Shown one piece after another: positions 1 through 5,893 of a DNA stretch of 6,204 nt. Source of the DNA: Nitrospira sp. (GTDB taxonomy: Bacteria > Nitrospirota > Nitrospiria > Nitrospirales > Nitrospiraceae). Position 1 is the first letter of the stretch, and every line of letters begins with the position of its first letter. The stretch lies in NCBI GenBank assembly GCA_025360665.1, contig JANYBU010000258.1, positions 1 to 6,204 on the forward strand. The letters are read 5' to 3'. The notes beneath the pieces are model-generated. The model was not told where the DNA came from and did no database searches. It was given only the letters and a program-made list of their open reading frames with translations. Both the position numbers and the translations under genes were made by a program.

Positions 1-1
1 T

Positions 2-631
2 GAATCGGGCAAATCATTCGAGATGTCCGTCCCCCTGATCGAAGCACGGGATTGCCAGTTTGCCCCCTTCATGACCATCGTTCGGAACGGCCATGCGGTG
101 GAAGTCATCAACATGGATCCGGTCATGCACGATATCCAAGGCTACGAGACCTCGATCGAAGCCGGCAACCGCGTGTTGTTCAATACGCCCTTGGTCATGA
201 ATCATCAGCACCACCGGGGCGACATTCATGCGATGCACAACCATGCACCGGGCAAGTCGTTGGTCGGGCCGCTCTATTTGAACAAAGGGCGGCGGACGTT
301 CTACATGCAATGCGGCTTCCACGCCTACATGGAAAGTTGGGCGATGGCCGTCAACAATCCCTACTACACACTGACCGATGGAAACGGGGCTTTCACCATC
401 GAGAATATTCCGCCCGGCACCTATCAGCTGGTGGTGTGGCATCCTCAGACCGGCCCTGGCATCACCAAGATGGTCACGATCCAGCCAGACGGCAAGCTGG
501 TCGAACATCTCTCCCTCCTCGCTCCGAAGGGGAATCGTTCCGCCTTCAAGGTGATGGACAATCCCCGCTTCGGCCCAGATACGTTGGGGTACTCGGTCGA
601 CATCCGGCCGCTCGTAGAACATCAGCACTAA
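2..631 (+). CDS. Cupredoxin-like protein with carboxypeptidase-regulatory-like C-terminal domain, 5'-truncated
   Basis: The frame is open from the first bases of the window, so the N-terminus is missing; the ATG at 23 is probably internal, because the homologous part of the paralogue at 3104-3901 begins well before this point. Numbered from that ATG, the protein shows a Cys-x-Phe-x-Pro motif (C11), an NMDPVMHDIQGYE segment with H36, and C97-x2-H100-x2-M103. H36 plus C/H/M matches a type 1 copper ligand set, and the C-x2-H-x2-M spacing is that of amicyanin. Residues 112-155, with NIPPGTYQLVVWHP, resemble a carboxypeptidase regulatory-like beta-sandwich. Six His occur within residues 61-74, possibly a second metal site. 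The missing start probably holds a signal peptide. The likely role is a periplasmic electron-transfer or copper-binding protein; copper binding is inferred from the ligand pattern only. A large hairpin begins directly after the stop. Confidence 0.88.
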   Translation, partial: ESGKSFEMSVPLIEARDCQFAPFMTIVRNGHAVEVINMDPVMHDIQGYETSIEAGNRVLFNTPLVMNHQHHRGDIHAMHNHAPGKSLVGPLYLNKGRRTFYMQCGFHAYMESWAMAVNNPYYTLTDGNGAFTIENIPPGTYQLVVWHPQTGPGITKMVTIQPDGKLVEHLSLLAPKGNRSAFKVMDNPRFGPDTLGYSVDIRPLVEHQH

Positions 632-754
632 CAGGATGCTGAAAAAGTCCGCCAGCAGCGTTCTCGCATCGCTCAGAGGCTCAACGTACCGAAGCCGTAC
701 GCCTCGCCTCTTCGCTCGCTGCGGTCTTGATGGACGGCCTTTTTGAGCATCCTG
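632..754. repeat. 123-nt imperfect palindromic repeat (REP/MITE-like hairpin)
   Basis: The element starts at the base after the upstream stop codon. Its outer arms, CAGGATGCTGAAAAAGTCC at 632-650 and the complementary stretch ending at 754, pair with two mismatches and a one-base bulge over about 23 bp. Inner pairs include GCAGCG (655-660) with CGCTGC (717-722) and CGTAC (685-689) with GTACG (697-701), closing a 7-nt loop. From memory, very similar sequence is dispersed in Nitrospira genomes, but no second copy lies in this window. It encodes no transposase, so it could be a non-autonomous palindromic element or a REP-like mRNA 3' element. The arm ending in GGCCTTTTTGAGC might also give some termination. 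Confidence 0.8.
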
Positions 755-840
755 CGTAAGTGTTCTGCTCTTGTCCAAGACGTACAGGTATCGAAGTTCT
801 GCTATGCCGAAATGGTTTTTCTTCAGCCTGCTGAACCTCC

Positions 841-1482
841 ATGTCCTTTATCGCTGGTGAGAAGGCCTGCAGGTGGGGGCTCTGCCTCGGGCTTGTCCTG
901 TGGGTGGGGCAGGAGGGGATGCCTTGTTATGCGGCGGCTGATGACGCTGCCATTCCCTCGGCGGAGTTTTCCGGTTCGCTGGTCAAGACCGTCAAGGGGC
1001 GGCGTTATCAAGCCCAAGTATTTGCGAAGGGAGACCGTTTGCGGCTGGAGTACAAGTATGCCATTCGAACCGAACGCGGGTATGCGGCAATCGAAATCAT
1101 CCGGTTGGATAAATCGGAGACTTGGTATCTGCTGGCGCAACAGAAGGAACTCTTGGTGACGGGGCTGGACCCCGATGATCTGCTCCCGATTCGCCCCGCA
1201 TTACCAGGGGAGCGGGACCGAATCCTGGTTGGCGACGCGACGGCGGCTGGTCGTCCAACCCAACTCTTTGAAGTTCAGACAGACCATCATGGTCGAGTCG
1301 AGCGGTTCTACGAATGGGTGGATCTGGATACAGGAGTGGTGTTGAAACTCGTCAGCCAGGATCGGGAGTGGTCGTTTGAGTATGAAAGGTTCAGACTGTC
1401 GCCTCAGCCGGCCTATTATTTTGAAGAGCCAGCAGGATACAAAAAACGTATGACGTCGACTATGCCGCGAGGACGGGGGTAG
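841..1482 (+). CDS. Exported LolA/DUF4412-like outer-membrane lipoprotein-sorting-type protein
   Basis: This is a 213-residue protein with a signal peptide: basic residues near 8-11, a hydrophobic core GLCLGLVLWVG at about 13-23, and probable cleavage near A31-A33. The mature part is beta-rich: KGDRLRLEY (63-71), ETWYLLAQQKELL (93-105), a YEWVDLDTGVVLKL strand pair (157-170), and a closing YFEEPAGYKK (193-202). The closing motif is typical of LolA-fold and DUF4412 proteins, in which a half-barrel binds an acyl chain or another hydrophobic ligand. The ATG at 841 is the only reasonable start, because an in-frame TGA lies at 832-834; no strong Shine-Dalgarno precedes it. The stop is 7 nt before the HEAT-repeat gene, so the two are almost certainly co-transcribed. 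The ligand and exact function are unknown, and the family call rests on overall pattern. Confidence 0.85.
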   Translation: MSFIAGEKACRWGLCLGLVLWVGQEGMPCYAAADDAAIPSAEFSGSLVKTVKGRRYQAQVFAKGDRLRLEYKYAIRTERGYAAIEIIRLDKSETWYLLAQQKELLVTGLDPDDLLPIRPALPGERDRILVGDATAAGRPTQLFEVQTDHHGRVERFYEWVDLDTGVVLKLVSQDREWSFEYERFRLSPQPAYYFEEPAGYKKRMTSTMPRGRG

Positions 1483-1489
1483 GGAGACG

Positions 1490-2875
1490 ATGAGTGAACT
1501 GATTATGCGCAGGCGTTCGTGTCGTTGGGATCTGCTGGCCGCAGTTGCGGTGACCTGGTTCTATCTGTGGAGTGGAGCGGATCAGTTGCTGTTGGCTGCC
1601 GGGATCTCATCTGTCCCCAAAGATGCGCAAGAGGCGTTCGACAAGCAACAGTACGCACAGGTACTTGAGAAGTTGGCCAAGCTGGAGCAGGAGCAGAGTG
1701 CCGCTCCAGACGTTCGCAGGCTTAAGATCCGCTCCTTTCTCAAGCTTGGTAACCCCAAGGACGCACTCGGCGAGTACGACAAGCTGGAACTCGCGCTCAC
1801 GCAAGATGAGGTGCCCCTCCTCCGAGAGGTGGCGCTGGGGTTCATCCTCGTCATGGTGAAGGACATGCGTGATCAAATGCGCGGGGCGGCCTACACAGCG
1901 CTGAAGGAAGTTGATTCTGATGAAATGGTCCCCTATTTCGAGGATGGTTTGAGCGACGGATCTAGCCTGGTGCGGTTCTTAGCGGTTGAGGGTTTGAGCC
2001 GATCTGAAGTGGGCCGCCGATCAACGAGGTTACGGACCTCGGTGGAAGATCCTGCTGGCCATGTCAAGGCCCTGGTTGTCAAAGTGTTGGGGCGAACTGG
2101 CGATCCCTCTGTTATTCCCCTGATTGAATCGGCGACCAAGGATGAACTCATGACAGTACGCATTGCCGCCTACGGTGCATTGATAAAATTTGGTCGCAAG
2201 GATATGTGGAAGCAGGTGCGAGAAGCTGCCGAAGCACCGAATCCTGAAGATCGAGCCCAGGCGATTCAGGTCATTGCCGACTTGAAAGACGAGCGTGGGA
2301 CCTCGCTGATGACAGAACTGCTCACCTACAAGCAACCCTCGGTCCGTGGCGCTGCCGTAAGAGGATTAGGACATCTTGGCAGGAAAGAGGTCAGAGGACA
2401 GATTGAACGTCTGCTACAAGATCCCGTTCCCGCTGTGCGCAAATCAGCTGTAGCGAGTTTAGCTGATCTCGGTGGCCAAGAATCAGTGCCGGCCATCACG
2501 CAGGCGTTGAACGACGGCCAGGTCATGGTTCGTGCTGGAGCAGTCGCAGCTTTGTTGCAGCTTGGTCAGCCTTATGAGGTGGTGGCATCAACGGTACGAG
2601 CCTTGGCACAACAGAACGATACAGGGGCTCGGGCATTTGCAGCCGAGGCTTTGGGGAGAGCGACCAAGGCTAATTCGACCGGTGCCAGCTCACTGCTCAT
2701 GAGTCTTTTGGCCGATCCGCTCCCTGGTCCCAAGATTGTAGCCATTCGTTCACTCGGGCATATCGGTAATCGGGAAATACTTCCTGCGCTCAAAGACGCA
2801 TTGCACGATACCAATGAAGCGGTCCGAGCGACCGCCAGTGGAGCTCTCCTTCATATCCTTCAACAGAAGAACTAG
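1490..2875 (+). CDS. Exported HEAT-repeat protein with TPR-like N-terminus
   Basis: The 461-residue protein has a basic N-terminus (RRRSCRW, 7-13) and a hydrophobic stretch at about 14-37, a signal peptide or anchor ending in LLLAAG. Residues 43-105 look like helical TPR-type hairpins (AQEAFDKQQYAQVLEKLAKL, then FLKLGNPKDALGEYDKL). From about 127 to the end there are roughly eleven HEAT/PBS-lyase-type helical pairs. Most are exactly 31 residues, with recurring V-R-x-x-A-x-x-x-L and a short D-P or G turn (examples start near 157, 188, 219, 250, 281, 312 and 410). Such arrays are protein-binding scaffolds, and no catalytic residues are apparent. The ATG at 1490 has AGGGAG (1481-1486) just upstream, overlapping the previous stop codon, which argues for translational coupling with the LolA-like gene. 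The partner protein is unknown. The cell location, periplasm or membrane-anchored, is inferred from the N-terminus. Confidence 0.92.
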   Translation: MSELIMRRRSCRWDLLAAVAVTWFYLWSGADQLLLAAGISSVPKDAQEAFDKQQYAQVLEKLAKLEQEQSAAPDVRRLKIRSFLKLGNPKDALGEYDKLELALTQDEVPLLREVALGFILVMVKDMRDQMRGAAYTALKEVDSDEMVPYFEDGLSDGSSLVRFLAVEGLSRSEVGRRSTRLRTSVEDPAGHVKALVVKVLGRTGDPSVIPLIESATKDELMTVRIAAYGALIKFGRKDMWKQVREAAEAPNPEDRAQAIQVIADLKDERGTSLMTELLTYKQPSVRGAAVRGLGHLGRKEVRGQIERLLQDPVPAVRKSAVASLADLGGQESVPAITQALNDGQVMVRAGAVAALLQLGQPYEVVASTVRALAQQNDTGARAFAAEALGRATKANSTGASSLLMSLLADPLPGPKIVAIRSLGHIGNREILPALKDALHDTNEAVRATASGALLHILQQKN

Positions 2876-2910
2876 GCTCTAGCTCGGCATTGATACCCCC
2901 TTGTTTCAGA

Positions 2911-2940
2911 TTGACAGGGTGGGGTAGACTTTTGTATATA
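2911..2940 (+). promoter_or_regulatory. Candidate sigma-70 promoter for the 3104 gene
   Basis: A perfect TTGACA lies at 2911-2916, followed after 18 bases by TATATA at 2935-2940, which agrees with the -10 consensus at its first four positions. Transcription would start near 2947 and give a leader of about 155 nt before the ATG at 3104. The site lies in the gap after the HEAT-repeat gene and there is no other good -35/-10 pair in it. Promoter assignment from sequence alone is uncertain. Confidence 0.55.
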
Positions 2941-3006
2941 GACTCTTTCTGAGACGAGCCTCGCCAACGCGAATCTCAATTGCGATCGAGTCACCAGGGC
3001 GGAATA

Positions 3007-3051
3007 CGTTCCCGTTTCCCCTCATGGCTGGTGGGAGGAGATAAGGGAACG
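3007..3051 (+). promoter_or_regulatory. Leader hairpin in the 5' UTR of the 3104 gene
   Basis: CGTTCCC (3007-3013) is perfectly complementary to GGGAACG (3045-3051). An inner stem, CCTC (3020-3023) with GAGG (3035-3038), extends it, giving a 45-nt stem-loop about 50 nt before the start codon. It does not cover the Shine-Dalgarno and is not followed by a T-run, so mRNA stabilisation or protein binding is more likely than attenuation. I do not recognise it as a known riboswitch class. Confidence 0.4.
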
Positions 3052-3089
3052 AGAGCATACAATAAACCAAGCGGTTATTTGTTCATCAC

Positions 3090-3096
3090 AAGGAGG
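3090..3096 (+). promoter_or_regulatory. Perfect Shine-Dalgarno AAGGAGG
   Basis: AAGGAGG sits 7 nt before the ATG at 3104. It fixes that start and predicts efficient translation of the secreted copper-site protein. It is the strongest ribosome binding site in the window. Confidence 0.85.
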
Positions 3097-3103
3097 CAGT
3101 CAC

Positions 3104-3901
3104 ATGAAACAGGGTGTGTTATCAGTGGTATTGGGTGCAGCAGCGGTGGCGTTTATTGCCGCTCCTCTTACCTCGTTTGCAGGCGGAACGATTGCCGGCA
3201 AGGTGACCTATGCGGGAAAGGCCGATCAAAGTGAATTCTTATTCTCGAAGTTCCCAAACCCCAAGTTTTGTCCCAAGAACCCACACAAGGACTTGATGGA
3301 TGGGGACAAGCGATTCCTGAAGAAGATTGAAGTCGGCAAGGATGGCGGCCTCAAGAACGCGGTTGTTGCGGTGATCGACGTCGAAGATAAGGCATTCGTC
3401 GATGGGTATAAGGGCACAGAAGTGGTTGCAGAATTCTGCGAGTTCCTGCCGTTCGCTGGTGTGGTGGTGAATAATAAGTCCTTCAAGGTTGAGAACCATG
3501 ATTCCGATCCGGAAGATCCCAAGTCGGTCGAAGGTGTGCTGCACAATCCGCATAGCTTTGTGGTGAAGGGTACGAGTTCTGCAACCGGATTCAACATCGG
3601 TTTGGCGAAGAAGGGTGACAAGCTCGACAAGCCGGTCGTGTTCCGTGGCGGTGCAGAGAAGGATGGTTTTTATCGCTTGCAGTGCGACCAGCATGAGTTC
3701 ATGCAGGGCTTCTTCCTCCCGGTGTCGAGTCCGCACTTCGCGGTCGTGAAGGAAGATGGCTCCTTCGAGATCAAGGATGTTCCTCCTGGCAAGCACAAAG
3801 TTGTGGCCTGGCATCCGTTTGCCGCCAAGGGTAAGAAAATGGAGTTTGAGGTTGACGTGGCTGAGGGCGCGACTGCCACTCTCAAGGCCGAAATCAAGTA
3901 A
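3104..3901 (+). CDS. Secreted cupredoxin-like protein with carboxypeptidase-regulatory-like domain
   Basis: The 265-residue protein has a clear signal peptide (residues 1-26, cleavage after TSFA) and begins the mature part with GGTIAGKVTYAGKA, a first regulatory-like beta strand set. C56 (FCPKNP) and C112 (FCEFLP) may form a disulfide. The copper-site candidates are H147 or H150 (VLHNPHSF), C194, H197 and M200. The C-x2-H-x2-M loop has amicyanin spacing and is the same as in the paralogue at 2-631. Residues 208-240 (DVPPGKHKVVAWHP) match the paralogue's C-terminal domain. The protein is rich in lysine. Its consensus -35 box, perfect Shine-Dalgarno and own terminator suggest an abundant, separately transcribed periplasmic protein. 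A role in electron transfer or copper binding is inference; a purely structural role remains possible. General databases would probably label it a carboxypeptidase regulatory-like domain protein, which is not an enzyme assignment. Confidence 0.93.
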   Translation: MKQGVLSVVLGAAAVAFIAAPLTSFAGGTIAGKVTYAGKADQSEFLFSKFPNPKFCPKNPHKDLMDGDKRFLKKIEVGKDGGLKNAVVAVIDVEDKAFVDGYKGTEVVAEFCEFLPFAGVVVNNKSFKVENHDSDPEDPKSVEGVLHNPHSFVVKGTSSATGFNIGLAKKGDKLDKPVVFRGGAEKDGFYRLQCDQHEFMQGFFLPVSSPHFAVVKEDGSFEIKDVPPGKHKVVAWHPFAAKGKKMEFEVDVAEGATATLKAEIK

Positions 3902-3937
3902 GCCAACGGTTCATATCGGCGGGGTAACTCGCAATCG

Positions 3938-3972
3938 AAGGGCAGCGGAGCAATCCGCTGCCCTTTGTGTTT
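3938..3972 (+). terminator. Rho-independent terminator after the 3104 gene
   Basis: A perfect 12-bp stem is formed by AAGGGCAGCGGA (3938-3949) and TCCGCTGCCCTT (3954-3965). It is closed by a GCAA tetraloop of the stable GNRA class and followed by a T-rich tail (TGTGTTTG). It lies 37 nt after the stop codon and ends the transcription unit before the methyltransferase gene. Confidence 0.9.
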
Positions 3973-4002
3973 GGTGCCGCCTGCCGCGCCGAGTCAGCTG
4001 TC

Positions 4003-4032
4003 TTGCCTTTCAGTTTCCGATCTAGGTAAGAT
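4003..4032 (+). promoter_or_regulatory. Weak candidate promoter for the methyltransferase gene
   Basis: TTGCCT (4003-4008) and TAAGAT (4027-4032), 18 bases apart, each match four of six sigma-70 consensus positions. The pair lies between a strong terminator and the next gene, where a promoter is expected. The match itself is modest. Confidence 0.35.
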
Positions 4033-4056
4033 GCTGAGTTTCAAAGCTATTTGCTT

Positions 4057-4064
4057 GAGGGGAG
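4057..4064 (+). promoter_or_regulatory. Shine-Dalgarno GAGGGGAG selecting the GTG start at 4069
   Basis: GAGGGGAG ends 4 nt before GTG at 4069; the AGGGG core is 6 nt away. A TTG at 4051 is in frame but would start upstream of this site and has no ribosome binding site of its own. The GTG is therefore preferred. Confidence 0.6.
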
Positions 4065-4068
4065 TAGT

Positions 4069-5058
4069 GTGTCACGAGAACTCTCGCTCGCAGAAATCTT
4101 CCAGCTTGGGTACTACTGGGAGACTAAAATCCTGCTTACGGCCGTCAGGTTGGATGTGTTTTCTGCCTTGGATGGGAAGCGGAAAACCCTCCATGACGTG
4201 GCCGGTCGTCTCGGCGTCCATGAGCAGACGCTGGGGCTGCTGTTAAATGCCCTTGTCGCGATGCGACTGTTGGAGAAGGACAGGGATTCCTATGGGAATT
4301 CGACGGCCGCGGCCACTCATCTGGTTCGCAGCTCTGCCCAATATGTCGGGCATCTCCTTCTGCTTCACGATGCAGAATGGGACAACTGGGGCAAACTGGA
4401 GCAGACGATTCGCACGGGACAGCGGTCGGTCGACCGGCACGTCTTCGAGACCGACCCTGAATTAGGCAGCAACGTGCTGGCGGTACTCCATCGGATTGGA
4501 CAGCAGAGTGGGCCAGAATTTGCCAAGCGGCTGCAGCTGAGCGGGCCGGTTCGATTCCTGGATTTGGGAGGCGGAGCTGGGACGAACGCGATTGCTTTCT
4601 GCCAGGCCTATCCAGAGCTGACTGCCACGGTATTCGATTTACCTGCGACGCTCCGACTGACGGAACGAACGGTGAAAGAGGCTGGTTTGGAATCGAGGAT
4701 CGCGTTGCTTCCTGGCGATTTTAACAAGGATGGGCTCGGCGGACCCTACGATGTCGCACTGATGTCTGACATCCTGCACTATCAAGATTTTTCGACGAAT
4801 GCGGCATTGGTGAAGAGGGTCTGGACCCATTTGGCGCCCGGCGGCCGGTTGGTCATCAAGGATCGATTCTTAAATGAGGCAGGAACCGGTCCGGCCTGGA
4901 CCACCGCGTTTGCGGTCCACATTCTGGTGAACACGGAACGAGGCGGCTGCTATAAGACGGCAGATGCGATTCAGTGGATGAGGGAAGCCGGTTTTCCAGC
5001 CGTGACAGAGCTGGAACCGTCAGCGGTCGTGCAGGGCGTGAAAGCTTGTGAAGCGTGA
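4069..5058 (+). CDS. SAM-dependent O-methyltransferase-type enzyme (Methyltransf_2 with dimerisation domain)
   Basis: From the GTG start the protein has 329 residues, usual for COMT, acetylserotonin-methyltransferase or CrtF-like enzymes. Residues 5-90 form a winged-helix dimerisation domain (LAEIFQLGYYWETKILLTAV, then LHDVAGRLGVHEQTLGLLLNAL). The Rossmann domain carries SAM motif I, FLDLGGGAG (163-171), an acidic residue after strand 2 (VFDLP, D190), PGDF (215-218), and SDILHYQDF (233-241). H237 is at the position of the catalytic base in plant COMT-type enzymes (the LHDWxD motif), which favours O-methylation. APGGRLVIKDRF (256-267) is the late conserved strand. The substrate cannot be read from sequence; phenolic, quinone-like, carotenoid or tetrapyrrole hydroxyls are all precedented. 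The gene has its own likely promoter region and is followed 7 nt later by a 9-nt periodic repeat. I am confident of the superfamily and unsure of the substrate. Confidence 0.93.
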   Translation: MSRELSLAEIFQLGYYWETKILLTAVRLDVFSALDGKRKTLHDVAGRLGVHEQTLGLLLNALVAMRLLEKDRDSYGNSTAAATHLVRSSAQYVGHLLLLHDAEWDNWGKLEQTIRTGQRSVDRHVFETDPELGSNVLAVLHRIGQQSGPEFAKRLQLSGPVRFLDLGGGAGTNAIAFCQAYPELTATVFDLPATLRLTERTVKEAGLESRIALLPGDFNKDGLGGPYDVALMSDILHYQDFSTNAALVKRVWTHLAPGGRLVIKDRFLNEAGTGPAWTTAFAVHILVNTERGGCYKTADAIQWMREAGFPAVTELEPSAVVQGVKACEA

Positions 5059-5065
5059 GAACCGG

Positions 5066-5155
5066 CTGGTTTCTCTGGTTTGTTTAGTTTGTCTCGTTTA
5101 TTTGGTTGAACCAGACTAACTGGATAAACCAGAGAGACCAGATGAACCAGACAAA
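5066..5155. repeat. Strand-switching 9-nt periodic repeat forming a long hairpin
   Basis: Ten 9-nt units follow one another in exact phase. The first five follow CTGGTTTNT (for example CTGGTTTCT at 5066 and CTGGTTTGT at 5075). The last five mostly follow CCAGANNAA (for example CCAGATGAA at 5138 and CCAGACAAA at 5147), which is the reverse complement theme. The switch is centred on a perfect TGGTT-G-AACCA at 5103-5113. Folding outward, 5066-5150 forms an imperfect stem of about 40 pairs with G-U wobbles. Because 9 is a multiple of 3, the complementary strand reads as a false LV-rich peptide. It fills the gap between the methyltransferase and DUF420 genes and could act as a terminator or mRNA 3' structure. 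Confidence 0.8.
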
Positions 5156-5176
5156 CCACGAACGACGAGGAGACTC

Positions 5177-5893
5177 ATGCTTGAATGGCTGAAAGAGCCG
5201 GGGTTTTTTGGAACCCACGCCACGGTCGGGGCGGACATGAGTCAGCTCATGGCGACGGTCTTTACGGGGCTCTTCGTGATCGGCTGGATTCAGGCGCGGA
5301 GACGTCGGGCGGATGCCCATCATTGGATGATGCTTAGCGGGATGATCGCCATGTTGGCGTTCTTCATGAGCTACTATTTATTTCGTCAATTGGGCGTGTT
5401 GGCCTTTGAAGGGAAAGAGGGGTTCGGTGGATCTGAAGCACTCTACCGTAATGTGTTCATCCCTATCCTCATTATTCATATCATTCTTGTGGTCATTGGG
5501 TTGGTCATGGCGGTCTATATGATTGTGCTGGGGTTCCGTGCCCAGTTGCTCGAGCAAGGGCGGCGGATACTGAGCGAGCGCGTCCTTCGGACGACCTGGG
5601 GGAAGATCGGTATGATCTTTGGCGGCATCTGCGTGCCGGTGGCGGTGTACTTGCTGTATCTGGTGGCGGCAGATCGTTTTCGAATGGGACGGCTCATTGT
5701 GTGGGCCGGATTTCTCGCCCTTATCGCAATTGTATTCGCCGTGGAAATGACGATCCAGCGTATTTGGCCGGACGGTGGGCACCGTCACCGAGCACTGGGA
5801 CGCTTTACGATGGCCATCTATTGCATTCTGTTTGTGACCGGAACCACCACCTACACGATGCTGTATCTTTTGTATCCAGGGAAGATCGGATAA
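5177..5893 (+). CDS. DUF420-family six-helix membrane protein (CtaM/YozB-like)
   Basis: The 238-residue protein has probable membrane helices at about 20-38, 50-71, 93-118, 144-164, 172-193 and 207-233. It carries the DUF420 pattern: DAHHWMMLSGM followed by MSYYLFRQL (46-72), NVFIPILIIHIILVVIGLV (92-110), and GHRHRALGRF followed by FVTGTTTYTMLYLLYP (201-234). H48/H49, H101 and H202/H204 are placed like the conserved family histidines, possible metal or heme contacts. In Staphylococcus aureus the DUF420 protein CtaM is needed for aa3-type oxidase function, so a role in terminal oxidase maturation is plausible but unproven here. It is longer than the members I know, with about 60 extra residues (119-200) holding two additional helices. 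GAGGAGA (5167-5173) precedes the ATG. No oxidase subunit is visible in the window. Confidence 0.9.
   Translation: MLEWLKEPGFFGTHATVGADMSQLMATVFTGLFVIGWIQARRRRADAHHWMMLSGMIAMLAFFMSYYLFRQLGVLAFEGKEGFGGSEALYRNVFIPILIIHIILVVIGLVMAVYMIVLGFRAQLLEQGRRILSERVLRTTWGKIGMIFGGICVPVAVYLLYLVAADRFRMGRLIVWAGFLALIAIVFAVEMTIQRIWPDGGHRHRALGRFTMAIYCILFVTGTTTYTMLYLLYPGKIG

Noticed and set aside
14..778. 254-codon open frame on the minus strand
   Set aside because: It is antisense to the cupredoxin-like gene and runs through the palindromic repeat. The translation has no recognisable domain, while the + strand shows conserved metal-site motifs.
743..1159. 138-codon + strand frame overlapping the LolA-like gene
   Set aside because: It begins inside the palindromic repeat and its translation is an arginine- and serine-rich shadow; the 841 frame has a signal peptide and a family-like ending.
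2894..2926. TACCCC...GGGGTA inverted repeat as a terminator for the HEAT-repeat gene
   Set aside because: It is only 6 bp with a loop of about 20 nt and overlaps the candidate -35 box. The T-rich stretch after it is better explained as promoter.
3239..3814. 191-codon minus-strand frame
   Set aside because: It lies entirely antisense to the well-supported secreted copper-site gene and has no start signal or domain.
4051..4068. TTG at 4051 as the methyltransferase start
   Set aside because: The Shine-Dalgarno GAGGGGAG lies downstream of that codon and is properly spaced for GTG at 4069.
5066..5155. CRISPR array
   Set aside because: Units are 9 nt, contiguous, without spacers, and inverted at the centre; no cas genes are present.
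4971..5159. Minus-strand frame beginning MVCLVHLVSLVYPVSLV
   Set aside because: The LV-rich peptide is a by-product of the 9-nt repeat, whose period keeps one reading frame open.
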